Shown piece by piece: positions 33,164-41,653 of a stretch of DNA of 44,519 nucleotides. The notes under the pieces are model-generated. The model did no database searches and was not told where the DNA came from. It saw only the letters and a list, made by a program, of their open reading frames with translations. The stretch is from positions 1 to 44,519 of the forward strand of contig NZ_SMKF01000028.1 of NCBI RefSeq assembly GCF_004348325.1. Reading direction: 5' to 3'. Position 1 is the stretch's first letter. Every line of letters starts with the position of its first letter. Position numbers and translations under genes: made by a program. The stretch comes from Micromonospora sp. KC213. GTDB taxonomy: Bacteria > Actinomycetota > Actinomycetes > Mycobacteriales > Micromonosporaceae.

Positions 33164-34843
33164 ATGACATCTCCGAACTCCGGCGCGAGAGCCTCGCGCC
33201 GTTCCTTCCTCGGCCTCGCGAGCCTGGGCGCGGCGGCGGTCGCCGGTGGTCCGCTGCTGGCCGGGTGCAGCGAGAAACCCGCCGGTTCCGGCGCCGCGCA
33301 GAACCTGGACAAGTTCGCCGACCTCCTGCCGGCGCGGAAGGATCTGGCGTTGAACCTCACGCCGGACGTCAAGGGCACCCGCCCCGTCCCGGACGGATAC
33401 ACGAAGTACCCCGGGACGCTGGTCGACGCGATCACCGACAAGCCGGGCACCAGCGGAGCGCAGGTCACCGCGATGACCCCGGCCTGGGGGCCGGCCCCGC
33501 CCGGGGTCGCCCAGAGCGCCTACCTGCAGGCGGTGAACGCGGAACTGGGTACGCCGGTGAACTTCACCGTCCAGGACGGCACCACCTACGCCGACAAGCT
33601 CAACGCCATGCTCGGTGCCCGGGACGTGCCCGATCTGCTCTGCGTGCCGGGCTGGGAGGTGGAGAAGATCCCGCGCTTCTCCGAGGCGGCCAAGGCCATC
33701 TTCGAGGACCTCACCGACCACCTCAAGGGTGACGCCGTCAACGCGTACCCCATGCTGGCCACCTTCCCGACCGGGGCGTGGCGCCACGCGATCTGGAACG
33801 AACGGCTGATGGCCGTGCCCAACCCCACCGACGGGCCGTTCCCCTGGGCACTGTTCGCCCGCAAGGACATGCTCGACGATCGGGGCCTGGCCATCCCGAA
33901 GAACCTCGACGAGCTGCTCACCATGGCCAAGCAGGTCACCGACCCGGCCAAGAAGGTGTGGGCGTTCAGCGACATCTTCGCCATGATCCAGATGTTCCAC
34001 AAGGCACCCGGTTCCAAGGGCGGGTGGCGGCTGAAGTCCGACGGGACGCCGGAGTTCAAGTACGAGACCCCGGAGTTCCGGCAGGCGCTGGAGGTGATGG
34101 CCAAGATCTACAAGGACGGTCTGGTCCACCCTGATCTCGTCGCCAGCAAGGGCGCGGACGCCGGCCAGCTGTTCGCGAAGAGTGGCCAGGTCGTCTTCCA
34201 CCAAACCGGCACCGGCTTCTGGCAGGGCGCCCAGGCCGAGCACCAGAAGGTCAACGCCAAGCTCAACATCCAGCCGGTGCCGATCTTCTCCGCCACCGGC
34301 GGCGACCCCCTTGTCTGGGGCGACGACGAGCCGATCTCCTACACCTTCGTCAAGAAGGGCCTCGGCAAGGACCGGGTTGAGGAACTGCTGCGGATCATCA
34401 ACTGGTGCTCCGCGCCGCTGGGCACCCAGGAGGCGCAGCTGCGCGACTACGGGGTGGAGGGCAAGCACCACACCCGGACGCCGAACGGGCCGTCCAAAAC
34501 CGACCTGGCGTTCAAGGAGATCGCCAACCAGTACTTCTTCATCAGCGGCCGCAACCCCACCATCGGGCCGTACCCCGACACCCCCAACTACGTCCAGGAC
34601 CTCCTGACGTACTCCAACGACATGGTGAAGTACCTGGAGAAGGACCCCTGGGACGGGGTGAAGCTGGAAATGCCGGCCACGTACAAGGCCAACCAGGTGC
34701 CGGTCGAGGACAAGTTCACCGACGTCCTGCGCGGGCGCCGGCCGCTGTCCGACGTCGACGCCATCGTGGCGGAGTGGAAGGCCAACGGGGGTGAGGAGGC
34801 GAGGCGACTGCTCGCCCAGTCGCTGCCCAAGGCCGCCCGATGA
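33164..34843 (+). CDS. Extracellular solute-binding lipoprotein, LplA-like, Tat-exported
   Basis: 559 residues from ATG 33164 (AAGGGGAACCG upstream), the long form typical of LplA-type proteins that bind oligosaccharides from pectin or other acidic glycans. The N-terminus has a twin-arginine signal (SRRSFLGLASLGAAAVAGG) and lipobox LAGC (Cys35). Further marks are VTAMTPAWGPAPPG, LGARDVPDLLCVPGWEVEKI, LFARKDMLDDRGLAIPKNLD and IINWCSAPLGTQEAQLRDYG. Its stop overlaps the next permease start (ATGA). It likely delivers uronate- or deoxysugar-containing oligosaccharides to the permeases (inference). Confidence 0.9.
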   Translation: MTSPNSGARASRRSFLGLASLGAAAVAGGPLLAGCSEKPAGSGAAQNLDKFADLLPARKDLALNLTPDVKGTRPVPDGYTKYPGTLVDAITDKPGTSGAQVTAMTPAWGPAPPGVAQSAYLQAVNAELGTPVNFTVQDGTTYADKLNAMLGARDVPDLLCVPGWEVEKIPRFSEAAKAIFEDLTDHLKGDAVNAYPMLATFPTGAWRHAIWNERLMAVPNPTDGPFPWALFARKDMLDDRGLAIPKNLDELLTMAKQVTDPAKKVWAFSDIFAMIQMFHKAPGSKGGWRLKSDGTPEFKYETPEFRQALEVMAKIYKDGLVHPDLVASKGADAGQLFAKSGQVVFHQTGTGFWQGAQAEHQKVNAKLNIQPVPIFSATGGDPLVWGDDEPISYTFVKKGLGKDRVEELLRIINWCSAPLGTQEAQLRDYGVEGKHHTRTPNGPSKTDLAFKEIANQYFFISGRNPTIGPYPDTPNYVQDLLTYSNDMVKYLEKDPWDGVKLEMPATYKANQVPVEDKFTDVLRGRRPLSDVDAIVAEWKANGGEEARRLLAQSLPKAAR

Positions 34844-35868
34844 CCACACGCAACACCACCGTCGCGGCCGGGTCCGACCGGACCCGGCCCGACGCGTCGA
34901 CCACGCCGGTGCCGGCCCCCCGCCGCCGCACCGGCCGCCGCCTGTCGCTGCGGGCCCGGCTGCGCCGCGACTGGCAGCTGCTGGCCATGGTCGCGCCCGG
35001 CTTCGTGATCCTGCTGGTCTTCAGCTACGTGCCGATCCTCGGCAATGTCATCGCCTTCCAGGACTACAACCCCTACCTCGGGGACAACCCCCTCCAGGCG
35101 TTCGTCAACAGCAACTGGATCGGGTTCGGGCAGTTCCAGCTGCTCTTCGAGGACCCGGCGTTCTGGGACGCGTTCCGCAACACCCTGGCGATCACCGCGT
35201 TCCAGTTGGTCTTCTTCTTTCCGCTGCCGATCGTCCTGGCGATCATGCTGCACAACCTGCTCTCCAGCCGGCTGCGCGGCTTCATCCAGACCGTCGTGTA
35301 CCTGCCGCACTTCTTCAGCTGGGTGCTGGTCGTCAGCTTCTTCGTCGCCATGCTCGGTGGCGCCGGTCTGCTGGCCCAGACCATGCGCGAGGCCGGGATG
35401 CAGCCGTGGAACATCATGACCAACCCGGACACGTTCATCATCCTGGTCACCGCCGAGGCGGTGTGGAAGGACATCGGCTGGGGCACCATCGTGTTCCTCG
35501 CCGCCCTCTCCACCATCGACCAGAACCTCTACGAGGCCGCGGCGGCCGACGGTGCCGGGCGGTGGCGGCGGCTGTGGCACATCACCCTGCCCGGCCTGCG
35601 GCCGGTGATCGTGCTGCTGCTCATCCTGCGTCTGGGCGACGCGCTCTCCGTCGGCTTCGAGCAGTTCCTCCTGCAGCGCGACGCCGTCGGCCGGCAGGCG
35701 TCGGAGGTGCTCGACACCTTCGTGTACCACTTCTCCATCGCCACCGGGAACTACGGGTACGGCGCGGCGGCCGGCCTGTTCAAGGCTGCCATCGGGCTCT
35801 GCCTGATCCTGGCCGCCAACCGGGTCGCGCACATGCTCGGCGAACGAGGGATCTACTCAAGGTCATGA
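34840..35868 (+). CDS. ABC transporter permease, LplB-like
   Basis: 342 residues with a polar, basic leader and six membrane helices (LLAMVAPGFVILLVFSYVPI onward). The motif YEAAAADGAGRWRRLWHITLPG is the coupling helix that contacts the ATPase, in the form seen in LplB/YtcP-partner permeases. It overlaps the binding protein gene and the following permease gene by 4 bases each. Like the other CUT1 operon in the window it lacks its own ATPase gene. Confidence 0.92.
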   Translation: MTTRNTTVAAGSDRTRPDASTTPVPAPRRRTGRRLSLRARLRRDWQLLAMVAPGFVILLVFSYVPILGNVIAFQDYNPYLGDNPLQAFVNSNWIGFGQFQLLFEDPAFWDAFRNTLAITAFQLVFFFPLPIVLAIMLHNLLSSRLRGFIQTVVYLPHFFSWVLVVSFFVAMLGGAGLLAQTMREAGMQPWNIMTNPDTFIILVTAEAVWKDIGWGTIVFLAALSTIDQNLYEAAAADGAGRWRRLWHITLPGLRPVIVLLLILRLGDALSVGFEQFLLQRDAVGRQASEVLDTFVYHFSIATGNYGYGAAAGLFKAAIGLCLILAANRVAHMLGERGIYSRS

Positions 35869-36788
35869 CCGACACCGTCGTGCAGCAGTCACCCACGCGC
35901 CGCGGCCGCCGGCCGGTGTGGGAGGAGAACCCGACCGCGATCGGCCAGGGCTTCAAGGCCGTCCTGCTCGGCCTGCTGGTGCTCAGCGTGCTCTTCCCGC
36001 TCTGGGTGATCCTGGTGACCAGCCTCTCCTCCCGCGAGACCATAGCCGAGGCCGGCGGCCTCGTGGTCGTCCCCAAGGGCATCGACACCTCCGCGTACGC
36101 GACGATCTTCGCCGGTGGGGCGGTCACCCGGGCACTGTGGGTCAGCACCCTGGTCACCGTCATCGGCACCGCCGTGGCGCTGACCGTCACCGTGCTCGCC
36201 GCCTACGGCCTGTCCCAACCCCGGTCGCTCGGCTACCGCTGGCTGCTCGCGTACTTCCTGCTGCCGTTCCTGATCTACCCGCCCCTGGTGCCCAGGTACC
36301 TCGTGGTGACCGGGCTCGGGCTCAAGGACACCATCTGGGCGCTGATCCTGCCGCCGGCGATCAGCGTGTTCAACCTGGTCGTCGTGCGCGGCTTCTTCCA
36401 GGGCATCCCGCAGGAACTGCTCGACAGCGCCCGCATCGACGGCGCCAGCGACTTCCGCACCCTGGCCCGGATCGTGCTGCCGCTGTCCCGTGCGGTGATC
36501 GCCGTCGTCGGCCTCTTCTACGCGGTCAGCTACTGGAACGTCTGGTTCGACGCGCTGCTGTTCATGGACCGCAACGACATGTATCCGATCCAGCGGGTAC
36601 TGCAGAGCTACCTGCTGGCCGGGCAGGCACCGCACACCTCCGGCGGCACCACCGGCGTCACCATGCCTCCCACCGAATCGATCAAGATGGCGGTCGTCGT
36701 CCTCACCGTCGCGCCGATCGTCGCCGTCTACCCCTTCATCCAGCGGCACTTCGTCAAGGGAGTCCTGATCGGCGCCGTGAAGGGCTGA
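35865..36788 (+). CDS. ABC transporter permease, LplC-like
   Basis: 307 residues from ATG 35865, overlapping the upstream stop (ATGA). Six membrane helices follow a short basic leader (AVLLGLLVLSVLFPLWVILV), with the coupling motif DSARIDGASDFRTLARIVLP and a C-terminus ending QRHFVKGVLIGAVKG, which is characteristic of LplC-type permeases. It forms the channel with the preceding subunit. The catabolic gene for the aldo/keto reductase begins 56 bases later on the same strand with its own strong ribosome site. Confidence 0.92.
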   Translation: MTDTVVQQSPTRRGRRPVWEENPTAIGQGFKAVLLGLLVLSVLFPLWVILVTSLSSRETIAEAGGLVVVPKGIDTSAYATIFAGGAVTRALWVSTLVTVIGTAVALTVTVLAAYGLSQPRSLGYRWLLAYFLLPFLIYPPLVPRYLVVTGLGLKDTIWALILPPAISVFNLVVVRGFFQGIPQELLDSARIDGASDFRTLARIVLPLSRAVIAVVGLFYAVSYWNVWFDALLFMDRNDMYPIQRVLQSYLLAGQAPHTSGGTTGVTMPPTESIKMAVVVLTVAPIVAVYPFIQRHFVKGVLIGAVKG

Positions 36789-36844
36789 TCGCCGCTCCCG
36801 CCGGCACGGTCCGCGGGAGGACCAGCTCACGACAGGAGGACACC

Positions 36845-37822
36845 GTGCGGGCCACACAACTGGTGCCGCTGGGGCGCACCGAGGTACGCGTGACCCGGCT
36901 CGGTCTGGGACTCGCCCCGATCGGCGGGATGTTCACCAGCGTCGGCGACGAGACGGCCCGGGCCACCGTGGCGGCGGCCTGGCGGCTCGGGCTGCGCTAC
37001 TTCGACACCGCACCGCTGTACGGCTGCGGACTGTCCGAACGTCGGGCCGGCGCGGTGCTCGCCGGCCGGCCCCGGGCGGAGTTCACCCTGTCCACCAAGG
37101 TCGGCCGGCTGCTGGTCCCCGGCGAGGGCCGGGGCCAGGAATTCTGGGCCGAGCCGAGCGGTCTCGTCCCGACGTTCGACTTCTCCGCGGCCGGCGTACG
37201 ACGCTCGTACGCCGAGAGCCTGGAGCGGCTCGGTCTGGACCGGATCGACATCGCCTACCTGCACGACCCGGACGACCACGTCGGCGAGGCGATCACCGAG
37301 GCGTACCCGGAGCTGGCGCGGCTGCGCGCGGCCGGTGAGATCGGCGCGGTCGGCGCGGGCATGAACCAGGCGCCGGTGCTGACCGACCTGGTCCGGGCCG
37401 TCGACCTCGACTGCGTCATGCTGGCCGGGCGATACACCCTGCTCGACCAGTCCGGGCTGGACACCCTGCTGCCACTGTGCCGGGACCGGGGCGTGGCGGT
37501 GATCGCCGCGGGCGTCTACAACTCGGGTCTGCTCGCCGACCCGCGACCCGGCGCCCCCTACGACTACGCTCCCGCCGACCGGGCACTGCTCGAGCGGGCC
37601 AGCGCGGTCCGCGCGGTCTGTGACCGGTACGGGGTGCCGTTGCGGGCCGCGGCGATCCAGTTCCCCCTCGGGCATCCGGCGGTCACCGGTGTGGTGGTCG
37701 GCGCCCGTGACCCGGATCAGGTCGCGGACAACCTCGCGATGTTCGAGTGGGACATCCCCGGTGAACTCTGGGCCGACCTCAAACGGGTCGGTCTCCTGCC
37801 GGAGGAGGTGCCTACCCTATGA
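36845..37822 (+). CDS. Aldo/keto reductase, probable L-fucose (D-threo-aldose) 1-dehydrogenase
   Basis: 325 residues from GTG 36845 (AGGAGG 7 nt upstream). The catalytic tetrad of the family is visible: Asp54 (RYFDTAP), Tyr59 (PLYG), Lys85 (LSTKVGR) and His140 (YLHDPDDH). The HDPDDH block and overall pattern match D-threo-aldose 1-dehydrogenase/pyridoxal 4-dehydrogenase relatives, which oxidise L-fucose to L-fuconolactone with NAD(P). It opens the catabolic half of the importer operon and its stop overlaps the start of a 34-codon ORF. L-rhamnose or a related deoxysugar is the alternative substrate. Confidence 0.8.
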   Translation: MRATQLVPLGRTEVRVTRLGLGLAPIGGMFTSVGDETARATVAAAWRLGLRYFDTAPLYGCGLSERRAGAVLAGRPRAEFTLSTKVGRLLVPGEGRGQEFWAEPSGLVPTFDFSAAGVRRSYAESLERLGLDRIDIAYLHDPDDHVGEAITEAYPELARLRAAGEIGAVGAGMNQAPVLTDLVRAVDLDCVMLAGRYTLLDQSGLDTLLPLCRDRGVAVIAAGVYNSGLLADPRPGAPYDYAPADRALLERASAVRAVCDRYGVPLRAAAIQFPLGHPAVTGVVVGARDPDQVADNLAMFEWDIPGELWADLKRVGLLPEEVPTL

Positions 37823-37923
37823 TCATCGACGGCCACCATCTGGCGCGGCTCCCCGCCGACGAGCCGTCGGCCCGGCTGGGCCGCACCGCCGTCCGTGCCC
37901 GTCCACTGGAGGTTGGTTCGTGA
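37819..37923 (+). CDS. 34-residue ORF, possible scar of a deleted lactonase/dehydratase
   Basis: ATG 37819 overlaps the aldo/keto reductase stop, and the TGA at 37921-37923 overlaps the GTG of the FAH gene, so it fills the gap exactly. The product starts MIIDGHHLARLP, reminiscent of the metal-binding N-terminus (DxHxH-like) of amidohydrolase-family sugar lactonases, and then continues in arginine-rich sequence without family signals. The ribosome site for the FAH gene (GGAGG) lies within it. It may be a short translational linker or the joined ends of genes lost by deletion; function as a protein is doubtful. Confidence 0.4.
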   Translation: MIIDGHHLARLPADEPSARLGRTAVRARPLEVGS

Positions 37924-38759
37924 GACTGATGCGGGTGGGCCCGGTGGGCGCGGAGCGCCCGGTCCTGTGGGCCGAGGGCCGCCATCTGGATCTGACCCCG
38001 GTCACCGACGACATCGGCCCGGCGTTCTTCGCCGCCGACGGACTGCGCCGCGTCGCCGAGGCCACCGACCTGCCGGAGATCGACATCACCGGCCAGCGGA
38101 TCGGGTCGCCGATCGCCCGGCCGGGGGTGATCCTCTGTGTGGGACAGAACTACGCCGCGCACGCCGCCGAGTCGGGGGCGCCGCCACCGGTCACCCCCAT
38201 CGTCTTCTACAAGGCCCCCAACACGGTGGTCGGCCCGTACGACGACGTGCTCATCCCTCGCGGCTCGGTCAAAACCGACTGGGAGGTGGAACTCGGCGTG
38301 GTGATCGGCCGCCGGGCCCGCTACCTCTCCTCGCCGGCGGACGCCCTCGCCCACGTCGCCGGATTCGTCTGCGCCAACGACGTCTCCGAACGCGACTTCC
38401 AGCTCGACCACTCCGGCGGTCAGTGGTCCAAGGGCAAGTCCTGCGAGACCTTCCAACCCCTCGGGCCGTGGCTGGTGACCCCCGACGAGGTTGCCGACCC
38501 GCAGGCGCTGGGCCTGCGGTCCTGGGTCAACGGCGAGCCCCGGCAGGACTGGACCACCGCGGACATGGTCTTCGAGGTGGCCCACCTCGTCTGGCACCTG
38601 TCGCAGTACACCGTCCTGGAACCGGGCGACCTGCTCAACACCGGCACCCCGCCGGGGGTGGCCCTGTCCGGGCGCTTCCCCTACCTGCGACCGGGTGACG
38701 TCATGGAGGTCGAGGTCGACGGTCTCGGCCGGCAGCGCAGCACGCTGCGGAGCGCCTGA
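37920..38759 (+). CDS. Fumarylacetoacetate hydrolase family protein, probable 2,4-diketo-3-deoxy-L-fuconate/rhamnonate hydrolase
   Basis: 279 residues from GTG 37920, with GGAGG 7 nt upstream; ATG 37929 is possible. It has a short N-terminal domain and the FAH catalytic domain: ILCVGQNYAAHAAESG, FYKAPNTVVGP, the metal ligands Glu122, Glu124 (DWEVELGVVIG) and Asp154 (CANDVSERD), KGKSCETFQPLGPWLVT and LLNTGTPPGV. Together with the neighbouring aldose dehydrogenase and SDR it fits the diketo-hydrolase branch of deoxysugar oxidation, which splits the diketo acid into pyruvate and lactate. The precise sugar is inferred from neighbours only. Confidence 0.82.
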   Translation: MRLMRVGPVGAERPVLWAEGRHLDLTPVTDDIGPAFFAADGLRRVAEATDLPEIDITGQRIGSPIARPGVILCVGQNYAAHAAESGAPPPVTPIVFYKAPNTVVGPYDDVLIPRGSVKTDWEVELGVVIGRRARYLSSPADALAHVAGFVCANDVSERDFQLDHSGGQWSKGKSCETFQPLGPWLVTPDEVADPQALGLRSWVNGEPRQDWTTADMVFEVAHLVWHLSQYTVLEPGDLLNTGTPPGVALSGRFPYLRPGDVMEVEVDGLGRQRSTLRSA

Positions 38760-38825
38760 TGGCCGCCACCGCGCCCGGCCCGGCCCGGCGTCGGCCGGGA
38801 CCGTCGGCACGCATGGAGGACGAGC

Positions 38826-39581
38826 GTGCGGTGTGACGGGCTGGTCGCGGTGGTCACCGGTGGCGGTTCCGGGATCGGCCGCGCCTGCACCGAGGCGCTG
38901 CTGGCCGCCGGTGCCCGGGTCGGGGTGCTGGACCTGGACCCGTCCGCGGCGCCACGTGACCCGAGGGTCCACCCGGTGCGCGCCGACGTCGCCGACCGGG
39001 CGGCGGTCACCACCGCTGTGGACGCGGTGGCGGAGGCTTTCGGCGGCCTGGACATCGTGGTCAACAACGCCGGCATCTCGGCGGTCGGCACCATCGAGGA
39101 GAACGACGACGAGCAGTGGGCGCGCGTCCTGGACGTCAACGTCACCGGGGTGGCCCGCACCACCGCCGCGGCGCTGCGGTACCTGCGCCGCTCCTCGCAC
39201 CCCGCGATCGTCAACGTCTCGTCCGTCGCCGCCGGCGCCGGGTTGCCCCGCCGCGCCCTCTACTCCGCCTCCAAGGGCGCCGTCCACGCGCTGACCCTGG
39301 CGATGGCCGCCGACCTGGTGGGCGAGGGTATCCGGGTCAACTGCGTGGCCCCCGGCACCGTGGACACCCCCTGGGTGGCGCGGCTGCTCGCCGCTGCCCC
39401 CGACCCCCAGGCCGAACGACGGCGGCTCGCCGCCCGCCAACCCACCGGCCGGCTGGTCACCGCCGGAGAGGTGGCGGCGGCCGTGGTCTACCTTGCCTCG
39501 CCGGCGGCCGGCGCGGTCACCGGGACCGCGCTGGCCGTCGACGGCGGGTTGGCGGGCCTGCGGATGCCGGCCCGCGACTGA
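38826..39581 (+). CDS. Short-chain dehydrogenase/reductase, probable 2-keto-3-deoxy-sugar-acid dehydrogenase
   Basis: 251 residues from GTG 38826, with GAGGACGAGC upstream. The classical SDR signature is complete: TGGGSGIG (11-18), NNAG (80-83), Ser133, Tyr146 and Lys150 (YSASK), and a C-terminal SPAAGAVTGTALAVDGG. In L-fucose and L-rhamnose oxidation an SDR converts the 2-keto-3-deoxy acid to the 2,4-diketo acid, the substrate of the neighbouring FAH enzyme. It is the last gene of the operon, 66 bases after FAH; the convergent lectin-like gene ends 13 bases further. Confidence 0.85.
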   Translation: MRCDGLVAVVTGGGSGIGRACTEALLAAGARVGVLDLDPSAAPRDPRVHPVRADVADRAAVTTAVDAVAEAFGGLDIVVNNAGISAVGTIEENDDEQWARVLDVNVTGVARTTAAALRYLRRSSHPAIVNVSSVAAGAGLPRRALYSASKGAVHALTLAMAADLVGEGIRVNCVAPGTVDTPWVARLLAAAPDPQAERRRLAARQPTGRLVTAGEVAAAVVYLASPAAGAVTGTALAVDGGLAGLRMPARD

Positions 39582-39593
39582 CCGGCATCGGGA

Positions 39594-40568
39594 TCACCCG
39601 TCGATACTGCCGAAGAAGATCTCGTGCCCCGGGCCTCGGACGAAGACGACGGAACCGGCGGCGGCCAGCGGCGCGGAGGTGGCCCGAGGAGCCCCGGCCA
39701 CGACACGCCAGGCGGACCAGGCTTCGGCCGGCACGTCGTACCGGATGGTGTGCAGCAGGTCGCCGCTGGCGCGGACCGTCAGGTAAAGGGTGCCGGCGTG
39801 GGCGCTGAAGGTCGGTGCGGACGCCGTCGCCGGGGTGCCCGGGACGGTCGTCCAGGAGGCCCAGTTCCCGGCGTCGAGGGTGTAGCGGGTGACCCGGAGC
39901 GTGTCCCCGCTGCCGCGCACCGCCAGGTGCAGGTGACCGTAGAGAACGGCGGCGGTGGGGGCGGACGTCGCCTGCGGCGCGCCGGGCACGGTGCCCCAGC
40001 CGGACCAGGAGTCGGTCGTCAACGTGTAGCGGACGGTGCGCAGCGTGCCGCCGGCGCCCTGGACGAACACGTGCAGATCGCCGCCGTAGACGGCGGTCGC
40101 GGGCGCTGACTCCGCTCCCGCCGAGCCGGGCACCGTCACCCAACCCGACCAGGTGCCGGTCATCAGGTTGTACCGGATGGCACGGACGTGACCGGTGGCG
40201 GTGCGGACGAAGACGCGCAGATCGCCGCCGTACACCACGGCCGACGGTGCGTCCCTCGCCACCGGCCAGCCCGGGACCTGCGTCCAGTCCGACCAGGTCT
40301 GGGTGGTCAGCGAGTAGCGGATCGTCCGGACGTGACCCCGGCTCGTGGTGGTGAACAGCCAGCGGTCGCCGCCATAGACCGTTGTCGCAGGCGCAGTCCC
40401 GGGACGGGCGGGCCCCGGCACCAGTGACCAGGGCTCCGCCGATGCGGCCCGGCGTGGCCCGTCAGCCGCGCGGGCGGACGCGGCAGGCCCGGCGACACCG
40501 CCGAGAAGAAGGACGACAACGAGTGCGAGCACGCGGTGCAGCGGTCTCGCTGACGGGGTGCCGGGCAT
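39594..40568 (-). CDS. Secreted PLL-like beta-propeller lectin
   Basis: 324 residues from ATG 40568 (GGGAG 5 nt upstream). Signal peptide to about residue 34 (ALVVVLLLGGVAGPAASARA). The mature protein is six or seven repeats of about 48 residues, each with the pattern W-S-W-VPG-x-SAP-x-VYGGDLHVFV-x-G-x-LRT-x-RY (for example PATAVYGGDLHVFVQGAGG then TLRTVRYTLTTDSWSGWGTV). This is the Photorhabdus lectin (PLL)/propeller-lectin pattern; several such lectins bind L-fucose or methylated sugars. It is convergent with the catabolic operon. Sugar binding is inferred from fold pattern only. Confidence 0.7.
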   Translation of the reverse strand: MPGTPSARPLHRVLALVVVLLLGGVAGPAASARAADGPRRAASAEPWSLVPGPARPGTAPATTVYGGDRWLFTTTSRGHVRTIRYSLTTQTWSDWTQVPGWPVARDAPSAVVYGGDLRVFVRTATGHVRAIRYNLMTGTWSGWVTVPGSAGAESAPATAVYGGDLHVFVQGAGGTLRTVRYTLTTDSWSGWGTVPGAPQATSAPTAAVLYGHLHLAVRGSGDTLRVTRYTLDAGNWASWTTVPGTPATASAPTFSAHAGTLYLTVRASGDLLHTIRYDVPAEAWSAWRVVAGAPRATSAPLAAAGSVVFVRGPGHEIFFGSIDG

Positions 40569-40761
40569 CTGGGCTCCCTGGTGTGGTGGGGCGGGGGACG
40601 GTGACGCTGCGTCCCTCCGAGGCTTCCACGCCGGCCCTCACCGTGCTGCCCCGTGCGTAAAGACGCAACTCGTGCCACCGTGTACGTCGTGGCGCCGCCC
40701 GGGTCGCCGTATCGTGCCCGTACCGTTGCCGGCACGCCCCCGGACGGCTCCCGATCGGCTG

Positions 40762-40774
40762 GTACGGTCGCCAG
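40762..40774 (+). promoter_or_regulatory. Candidate -10 element of a leaderless gene
   Basis: TACGGT followed by about 7 bases to the GTG start is the usual spacing between a -10 hexamer and a transcription start. A clear -35 is not visible. Confidence 0.4.
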
Positions 40775-40999
40775 GTGATCGTCGAAGAACACTGGTGGAA
40801 CGGGGACGCCACGCCTCGGGGGCGCCGTGATGTGTACATCCGTACCGACGGGCGACGCTGGGAGGTCCAGGCGCAGATCGGTGGCGCGCAGGGCCGTTCC
40901 GAGGTGATGGAGTGCGGCAGTCGCAGCTCGGCGAGCATCCTCGCCGACTCGTGGCGGGCCGGCGGACAGGGCTGGCGCGAGCTGCGCCGCTCGGCGTAG
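40775..40999 (+). CDS. Small conserved-looking protein, function unknown, probably leaderless
   Basis: 74 residues from GTG 40775 (MIVEEHWWNGDATPRGRRDV), compact, with alternating charged and hydrophobic residues (RRDVYIRTDGRRWEVQAQIG). No recognised domain, signal or membrane segment. There is no ribosome site, but TACGGT at 40762-40767 is a good -10 hexamer whose expected transcription start coincides with the GTG, as in leaderless actinobacterial genes. The following DUF1349 gene has its own ribosome site 51 bases after this stop. Confidence 0.6.
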   Translation: MIVEEHWWNGDATPRGRRDVYIRTDGRRWEVQAQIGGAQGRSEVMECGSRSSASILADSWRAGGQGWRELRRSA

Positions 41000-41050
41000 G
41001 GTACGCGCCGCGGGCGGCACGGCCGTACCGTCGCCGAAGGGGAGGATCGG

Positions 41051-41653
41051 ATGACCATCGACCTCGCTGGGCTGCCACCGCTGGCCTGGGTGCCGCGCGA
41101 CGGCGAGGGCACCTACCACGCAGAACGCGGTGAGCTGCTGCTCGTGGCGGACGCCGGCGTCGACTGGACAAACGACTCCCTGGGCGGTGGGCGGCAGCAC
41201 CGGGCCGCCGCGCTGAGCTTCCCGGCCCCCGCCGAGTTCAACCTCGTCGCGCGGATCCGCGTGGATCCGCCGCGGACGACGTTCGACGCGGGCGCGCTGG
41301 CCGTCTGGGTCGACGAGGACCACTGGGCGAAGGTCTGTTTCGAGTGGTCGCCGGCGGGCCAGGCCATGGTGGTCAGCGTCGTGACGAACGACTGGTCCGA
41401 CGACTGCAACTCCAGCCTGGTGACGGCGGCCGAGGTGTGGCTGCGGATCACCCGGACGGGGCCGGCGTGGGCCTTCCACGCCTCGTCCGACGGCGTCGAC
41501 TGGCAGTTCGTCCGACTGTTCCGGTTGGCCTCCCGCCAGGACGCCCGCGTGGGCTTCCTGGCCCAGGCCCCGCTCGGTGACCGGTGCGTCGTCCGATTCG
41601 ACCAGATCCGGCTCACCGGGACGGCACCGGCCGATCTGCGGGACGGTTCCTGA
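41051..41653 (+). CDS. DUF1349 domain-containing protein (concanavalin-like fold)
   Basis: 200 residues from ATG 41051, with GGGGAGGATCG upstream. The sequence matches the DUF1349 pattern: LLVADAGVDWTNDSLGGG, GALAVWVDEDHWAKVCFEWS, VTNDWSDDCNS, VWLRITRTGPAWAFHASSDG and DWQFVRLF. Members adopt a concanavalin-like beta-sandwich and are thought to bind carbohydrate or act on it, but activity is unproven. No signal peptide is seen. It is the second of two small plus-strand genes between the lectin-like and CoA-transferase genes. Confidence 0.85.
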   Translation: MTIDLAGLPPLAWVPRDGEGTYHAERGELLLVADAGVDWTNDSLGGGRQHRAAALSFPAPAEFNLVARIRVDPPRTTFDAGALAVWVDEDHWAKVCFEWSPAGQAMVVSVVTNDWSDDCNSSLVTAAEVWLRITRTGPAWAFHASSDGVDWQFVRLFRLASRQDARVGFLAQAPLGDRCVVRFDQIRLTGTAPADLRDGS

